A stretch of 17,541 nucleotides of DNA from DASPUH01 sp035622975. GTDB taxonomy: Bacteria > Chloroflexota > Limnocylindria > Limnocylindrales > CSP1-4. The notes below the pieces were generated by a model. It made no database searches and was not told where the DNA came from. It saw only the letters and a list, made by a program, of their open reading frames with translations. The DNA lies in assembly GCA_035622975.1 (NCBI GenBank), contig DASPUH010000089.1, forward strand, positions 1 through 17,541. The letters run 5' to 3'. Below are positions 13,976 to 17,541 of this stretch, in pieces (the first letter of the stretch is position 1; every line of letters begins with the position of its first letter). The translations under genes were made by a program, and so were the position numbers.

Positions 13976-14890
13976 ATGTCGACCAAGGGCCGGCGGCCCC
14001 TCCTCCTGGCCGGCGCTCTCCTCGTGACCGCCTGTGGCGGCAGCGGATCCACCGCGCCCACGTCCGCGCCACCGGCGACCGCCGCCCCGACCGGCACGGC
14101 CAGGGCCACTGCCGCGGCCTCGGCGACACCGGCCGCGAGCAAGAGCCCTGCGTCGGCCAGGCTGGAGATCGAGGGCACGGCCGGGCTGACCGGCCCGATC
14201 ACGGCCCAGACCATCAACTGCGACCGGCCCGCGCTCGTGGGCGGCCCGGAGATCTTCTTCATCGGCCAGGCGGGGACCGATGGCCCCATGATCGTGATGT
14301 TCCTGCAGGCGGCCACGATGCAGGTCCGGGTGGCCACGGGCTCGGCGTCCACCCTCCGGGAACGTGACTTCACGGGGACCGGCGTGACCGCCTTCGACGC
14401 GGCCACGGGCGCCCAGCTGCAGTCCTCCCTGACCGAGACGACCGCCACGGCCACCGCCACAGGGAGCCTGGGGGCCTTGACGTCGATCTCGGGCACGATC
14501 GACTGCGGCGATGAGACGCCCGGCGCGGCCGACCTCACCGTCAGCGGACCGACGCCATACGGCGAGCTGGGCGGGGCGCCCCTGACGGGCGTGGCCGTCA
14601 CCTGCACGAGCACCGCGTCCGGCCTCTTCGTGACGGCCATCGGTCTGGGTACGGCGGGCTCGGCGCCCGTCCTCGTCTTCGTCACGGCGAGCAATGGCCT
14701 CCTCCAGGTCTCGATCGAGACGAGCAGCGCCGGGAGCTTCTACACGGGCAAGGGCGCGGGGCTGGTGACCCTCGGCGCGAGCGGCGCCCAGATCGACGGC
14801 GACGCCAGCCTATCGGTGGCCGCCGGTGCCACGCCGTCCACCCAGCTGGTCCACGTGACCGGCAGCGACACCTGCGGCGTGAGCAGCTAG
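13976..14890 (+). CDS. Lipoprotein with two LpqH-like tandem domains
   Basis: A 304-residue secreted lipoprotein. The signal peptide MSTKGRRPLLLAGALLVTAC ends in lipobox V-T-A-C20, so the mature protein would be lipidated at C20. An Ala/Thr/Pro linker (21-60) leads to two related domains, 64-178 and 186-301. Each starts with a strand ending in Cys (C82 in TINC, C210 in VTC), passes QVRVATGSA / QVSIETSSA and DFTGTGVTAF / SFYTGKGAGL, and ends with a second Cys (C177 in TIDCG, C300 in DTCG), suggesting one disulfide per domain. Topology and Cys spacing recall the mycobacterial 19-kDa antigen (LpqH), but this is pattern memory. ATG 13976 is chosen over upstream in-frame starts because it begins the signal peptide and has TATCGT 7 nt upstream. 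The function is unknown. Confidence 0.82.
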   Translation: MSTKGRRPLLLAGALLVTACGGSGSTAPTSAPPATAAPTGTARATAAASATPAASKSPASARLEIEGTAGLTGPITAQTINCDRPALVGGPEIFFIGQAGTDGPMIVMFLQAATMQVRVATGSASTLRERDFTGTGVTAFDAATGAQLQSSLTETTATATATGSLGALTSISGTIDCGDETPGAADLTVSGPTPYGELGGAPLTGVAVTCTSTASGLFVTAIGLGTAGSAPVLVFVTASNGLLQVSIETSSAGSFYTGKGAGLVTLGASGAQIDGDASLSVAAGATPSTQLVHVTGSDTCGVSS

Positions 14891-14977
14891 GGCGCCCACC
14901 ATGAGCTGTACCTGGGCGATCCGCGGCGGTCGGCGCCGGCGCGCCTGCGGACCCTGGTGCGCCAGCCGGTCGACTGA
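14891..14977 (+). pseudogene. 3' remnant of a GyrI-like domain gene
   Basis: The frame directly after the lipoprotein stop codon reads HHELYLGDPRRSAPARL, then RTLVRQPVD and a TGA at 14975. This closely resembles the C-terminal end of GyrI-like small-molecule-binding proteins, which as I recall finish with HHEIYLSDPRRTAPEKL and a KT-x-LRQPV ending. Only the last 28 or so codons remain; there is no start and no body of the gene, and the upstream sequence is the intact lipoprotein. It therefore looks like a fragment left by a deletion or rearrangement whose breakpoint is at or near 14891. A small stem CGGTC-GACT-GACCG (14967-14980) overlaps its stop. Confidence 0.55.
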
Positions 14978-15042
14978 CCGCGGGGCTGCCGCCGGCGCTG
15001 CTGAGCGATCCGGCGCCGACATCGCGCCAGCGTGACCCGGCG

Positions 15043-15048
15043 TACGAT
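15043..15048 (+). promoter_or_regulatory. Candidate -10 box for the terminal ABC operon
   Basis: TACGAT ends 9 nt before ATG 15058, a tiny uORF, and 35 nt before the ATPase ATG. The same hexamer precedes tetR and the first ABC ATPase gene. Confidence 0.45.
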
Positions 15049-15057
15049 GGCCCGGCG

Positions 15058-15087
15058 ATGAGGCGCCACGCCGGCGGTCCACGATGA
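15058..15087 (+). CDS. Possible 9-residue leader peptide overlapping the ABC ATPase start
   Basis: ATG at 15058 encodes MRRHAGGPR and ends in TGA 15085-15087, which overlaps the ATPase ATG at 15084 (ATGA). The main gene has only a weak SD (GGCGG), so a ribosome starting on the leaderless uORF could re-initiate there. Two Arg codons follow the start and one precedes the stop. Confidence 0.3.
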   Translation: MRRHAGGPR

Positions 15088-16019
15088 CCCACGATCACGC
15101 CGCCCTCCAGATCGCGGGTCTCGCCAAGCGGTACGGCGCGATCGTGGCGGTCGACGACCTGACCTTCGACATCCGCGCCGGTGAGCTCTTCGGCTTCGTC
15201 GGGCGCAATGGGGCCGGCAAGACCACCACGATGCGGATCGTGCTCGGCGTGCTGGCCGCGGACGCCGGCGAGGTGCGCTGGGAGGGTCGGCCACTCGACT
15301 TCGCCACCCGGCGCCGGATCGGCTACATGCCCGAGGAGCGCGGGCTCTACCCCAAGATGCGGCTCCTGGAGCAGCTGACCTACCTGGGCGGGCTGCACGG
15401 GATGAGCGACGCTGCAGCGCGCACGGCCGGCCTCCGCTGGCTCGAGCGCTTCGGCCTGGCGGACCGACGCAACGACGAGCTCCAGGCACTCAGCCTGGGC
15501 AACCAGCAGCGGATGCAGCTCGCGGCGGCGCTCGTCTTCGACCCCCAGGCGCTCGTGCTCGACGAGCCGTTCGCGGGCCTCGATCCGGTGGCGGTGGACG
15601 TCATGACCGGCGTCCTGCGCGAGCGTGCCGACGCCGGCCTGCCGGTCATCTTCTCCAGCCACGAGCTGGACCTGGTCGAGCGGATCTGCGACCGGGTGGG
15701 GATCATCGATCACGGCCGCATGGTCGCCTGTGACACCGTCCCGGCACTTCGTGCGGGAGGCCACGAGCGCCTCTGGATCGACGCGCCGGCGGCCCCGGCG
15801 GACTGGGCGGAGCACCTCCCGGATACGACGGTCATCAGCCGTGAAGGGTCGCGGGTCCTGCTCGAACTGGCGGCGGGCGGCGATGATCAGATCATCCTGC
15901 GAGCCGCGCTGGCCACCGGGCCGGTGCGGGAGTTCCAACGCGCGGAGGCCAGCCTCGTCGAGGTGTTCCGCGACGTCGTGGGGCAGACCCAGCCCGGTGC
16001 GGAGCCTCGCGGTGTCTGA
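15084..16019 (+). CDS. ABC transporter ATP-binding protein, NatA-like with C-terminal extension
   Basis: A 311-residue ATPase. Walker A is GRNGAGKTT (40-48), the signature is LSLGNQQ (136-142), Walker B VLDEP has D160 and E161, and the H-loop is H193. The Q-loop position reads GYMPEERGLYPKM (80-92), without the usual Gln; this PEERGLYP form is normal for the NatA/YhaQ-type group. Residues 228-305 match the DUF4162-type C-terminal domain of these ATPases (beta-rich, ending FRDVVG). Its likely partner is the permease at 17360, with a lipoprotein gene between. NatA-type systems export Na+ or peptides/lipids; the substrate here is unknown. ATG 15084 overlaps the stop of a 9-codon uORF. The stop overlaps the lipoprotein start by 8 nt. 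Confidence 0.94.
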   Translation: MTHDHAALQIAGLAKRYGAIVAVDDLTFDIRAGELFGFVGRNGAGKTTTMRIVLGVLAADAGEVRWEGRPLDFATRRRIGYMPEERGLYPKMRLLEQLTYLGGLHGMSDAAARTAGLRWLERFGLADRRNDELQALSLGNQQRMQLAAALVFDPQALVLDEPFAGLDPVAVDVMTGVLRERADAGLPVIFSSHELDLVERICDRVGIIDHGRMVACDTVPALRAGGHERLWIDAPAAPADWAEHLPDTTVISREGSRVLLELAAGGDDQIILRAALATGPVREFQRAEASLVEVFRDVVGQTQPGAEPRGV

Positions 16020-17325
16020 CCCGGTGTCTTCCGGGCCGTGGCGGTCCGGACGGCATGCCGCTCTTGTGGGCGCCACGTTCGCCCTCGTCGCCGGCTGCAC
16101 GTCGACCGCACCTGCCTCGCCGGCGGCCTCCACGCCGCTTCCGGTGACGGGCACCGGGCAGGTCGGGGCGCAGGCGTGCGCCTGGCCGAGGAAAGCCAAC
16201 GCGTACACCGCGAATACAGTCATCCCGGACGCCTCGGAAACGGCCTGGATCGACTTCTTCCAGCTCAGCCCGGGTCTCCGGATCGTCCTTTCCGGCACGT
16301 TCCCGGACGCTCGCTACGCCTCGCTCCAGGTCTACGCCGAGCCCGGCGGCAGCCCGTTCACCAGCAACGGCGTCGGATCCACCCTGACCGACTACCAGAT
16401 CGCACCGGACCCAGGCAGCGTCAATCCCTGGCAGCAGCCGGCCGCGCCCGGCGGCCGGTACGCGGTGACGCTCCGCGAGGACGTCGCGCCTGGCCAGGTC
16501 AACACCCTCCCGCTCGCGCCGGCAGGCGTCACCAGCGGGCAGGGCCTGATCGTGTACCGCGTGTACCTCCCCGCCGGCGGCGACTTCTCACGGGTCGCGC
16601 CGCCCTCGATGACCGCAGAGGAGGGCGGACAGTCGGAGGGCATCACGCCCTGCACGGCCTCCAACGCACCCCTGGACATCCCGCAGCCGTCCTCCGTCGC
16701 GACGTCGACGCCAAGCCCCTCGGCCACGGCAGCGCCCGGCCAGCTGGAGTTCTTCAAGGAGGACGTTGCGTCGCTCGCGCCGAACACGAGCACGCCTTAC
16801 GTCCTCGCGTACCTCACACCGCCCGGACCGGCGGACGTCGCGGTGATCCGGGGCAAAGCGCCGACGCACGCCCAGGGCGACCATCCGTCCATCTGGCCGG
16901 CGGCCGATGAGGACGTCCGCTACTGGTCCCTGTGCATGGCGATCCTCGACGGAGTGGTCCCGACCGTCATGAACCTGCTGCCGTCCGGCGCCATCGACAC
17001 CGGCTGCCGGGCCGACGAGCAGGTGACTCTCGACCCATCCGGCGAGTATGCCTTCGTGCTGGGCACCGAGGCGCAGCGCGCCTCGATCGCCAGTATGGCC
17101 GGGGTTACGTTCCTGCCGTTCTCGACGGCCCAGCCCACAGCGACCCACCTTCTCATGCTGCGTGACATGCTGGTGAACCCGGAGTTCGCCGAATCACCCG
17201 GTCGCGTGACCCAGAGCAGTGATCCGACCGCCACCGCGGCGGTCATGGGCCCCTACTACCCACAGGCCGCCGTCTGCCCGCTCGCGACGCTGGTTGCGGC
17301 GGGCGTGGCGGGATGCTTCAAGTGA
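16012..17325 (+). CDS. Lipoprotein of unknown family between ABC ATPase and permease
   Basis: A 437-residue secreted lipoprotein: a positive N-terminus (WRSGRHAA), a hydrophobic stretch and lipobox V-A-G-C29. Two halves are joined by a Pro/Ser/Thr linker (about 222-243). The first (50-214) holds VLSGTFPDARYASLQVYA and DPGSVNPW; the second (245-395) holds VIRGKAPTHAQ..., EDVRYWSLCMA and LLMLRDMLVNPEFA. The parallel RYASL / RYWSL elements suggest an old duplication. I recall similar uncharacterised actinobacterial proteins with RYWSLC and LLIMRNMLPDPSFA motifs, possibly related to DUF1254/DUF1214, but cannot name a family. Cys 56, 214, 308, 332, 422 and 435 may form disulfides. GTG 16012 overlaps the ATPase stop (GTGTCTGA), and GGAG at 16001 is 7 nt upstream. 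The permease follows after 34 nt, so it may act with the exporter. Confidence 0.85.
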   Translation: MSDPVSSGPWRSGRHAALVGATFALVAGCTSTAPASPAASTPLPVTGTGQVGAQACAWPRKANAYTANTVIPDASETAWIDFFQLSPGLRIVLSGTFPDARYASLQVYAEPGGSPFTSNGVGSTLTDYQIAPDPGSVNPWQQPAAPGGRYAVTLREDVAPGQVNTLPLAPAGVTSGQGLIVYRVYLPAGGDFSRVAPPSMTAEEGGQSEGITPCTASNAPLDIPQPSSVATSTPSPSATAAPGQLEFFKEDVASLAPNTSTPYVLAYLTPPGPADVAVIRGKAPTHAQGDHPSIWPAADEDVRYWSLCMAILDGVVPTVMNLLPSGAIDTGCRADEQVTLDPSGEYAFVLGTEAQRASIASMAGVTFLPFSTAQPTATHLLMLRDMLVNPEFAESPGRVTQSSDPTATAAVMGPYYPQAAVCPLATLVAAGVAGCFK

Positions 17326-17359
17326 CCTGGTCGACGCGCGGCCCTCAGGGAGGCAGCGG

Positions 17360-17541
17360 ATGACGGCCGCGAACGACAGGCCGCCGGCAGCCGGCTGGCC
17401 GATCGTCTTCCTGGTGGCCCGGCGGGAGATGCTCGTCCGGCTGCGCTCGCGCGTCTTCATCGGCGGGACGATCTTCATGGTCGCCCTCGTCGTGATCGGC
17501 ATCGTCGGGTACTCACTGCTCGGCGGCCGGATCGCGAGCCT
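17360..17541 (+). CDS. ABC-2 permease, N-terminal part (cut by right edge)
   Basis: The first 60 codons are visible. After a short Pro/Ala tail comes PIVFLVARREMLVRLRSRVF and then a hydrophobic helix (IFMVALVVIGIVGYSLL). The ARRE-x-x-x-R-x-RS-x-x-F element just before TM1 is the usual start of NatB-type ABC-2 permeases. This fits the NatA-like ATPase two genes upstream. GGGAGG at 17348-17353 lies 6 nt before the ATG and fixes the start. The rest of the gene lies beyond the window. Confidence 0.82.
   Translation, partial: MTAANDRPPAAGWPIVFLVARREMLVRLRSRVFIGGTIFMVALVVIGIVGYSLLGGRIAS

Noticed and set aside
14967..14980. CGGTC-GACT-GACCG stem as a terminator of the lipoprotein gene
   Set aside because: Only 5 bp, no T-tract, and it lies within the GyrI-like remnant, so it is probably incidental.
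14904..15035. ATG-initiated 44-codon frame (MSCTWAIRGG...) after the lipoprotein gene
   Set aside because: It runs in a different frame over the GyrI-like remnant, is Arg/Ala/Cys-rich without structure, and has no SD.
14682..16298. 538-codon open frame on the minus strand
   Set aside because: Antisense to the NatA-like ATPase and lipoprotein. No recognisable domain.

Overview
This is a GC-rich, gene-dense bacterial chromosomal window with about 19 genes, no RNA genes, no mobile elements and no CRISPR array. Chloroflexota (Limnocylindria-like) or a deep actinobacterial lineage fits best. The reasons are the zinc-ribbon/SHOCT membrane protein, the DUF2630 protein, lipoproteins with Ala/Thr/Pro/Ser-rich linkers after the lipobox, frequent GTG starts, and many -10-like boxes lying only 6-9 nt before a start codon. 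No marker gene is present, so this placement is an inference.

Layout. (1) 1-1058: the start of an MFS exporter runs off the left edge on the minus strand; divergent from it is a zinc-ribbon, two-helix, SHOCT protein. (2) 1107-2255, minus: ammonia-dependent asparagine synthetase AsnA, convergent with the SHOCT gene across a short hairpin. (3) 2408-4952, plus: a MarC-family membrane protein, then an ABC-2 exporter (ATPase and permease, 4-nt overlap). (4) 5023-5169, minus: a likely 48-residue membrane peptide, then about 470 bases without a supported gene. (5) 5642-7832, plus: a DHA2-type multidrug MFS exporter and a TetR regulator; a 15-bp near-palindrome overlaps a TTGACA box upstream of the exporter and is a good candidate operator. 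(6) 7923-8183: a membrane-anchored Pro/Ser-rich small protein; 8212-8457, minus: DUF2630. (7) 8532-12524, plus: a tightly packed unit of TPR-rhomboid protease, MFS transporter and aldehyde dehydrogenase. (8) 12632-13894: a Pro/Ala/Gln-rich four-helix membrane protein and a TMEM175-family channel. (9) 13976-14890: a lipoprotein with a duplicated domain, followed directly by what looks like the decayed 3' end of a GyrI-like gene. (10) 15084 to the right edge: an ABC ATPase (NatA-like), an unusual two-part lipoprotein, and the start of an ABC-2 permease, cut by the edge.

The most distinctive features are the gene-expression layout and the last operon. Genes that begin a transcription unit tend to have TAnnnT-like boxes 6-9 nt before ATG/GTG and no Shine-Dalgarno (predicted leaderless mRNAs). 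Most genes inside units have SD motifs and overlap or nearly touch the gene before. Two of the -10-like boxes point to 9-10 codon upstream ORFs instead of the main gene. The terminal operon places a secreted lipoprotein of unknown function between the ATPase and permease of one exporter.
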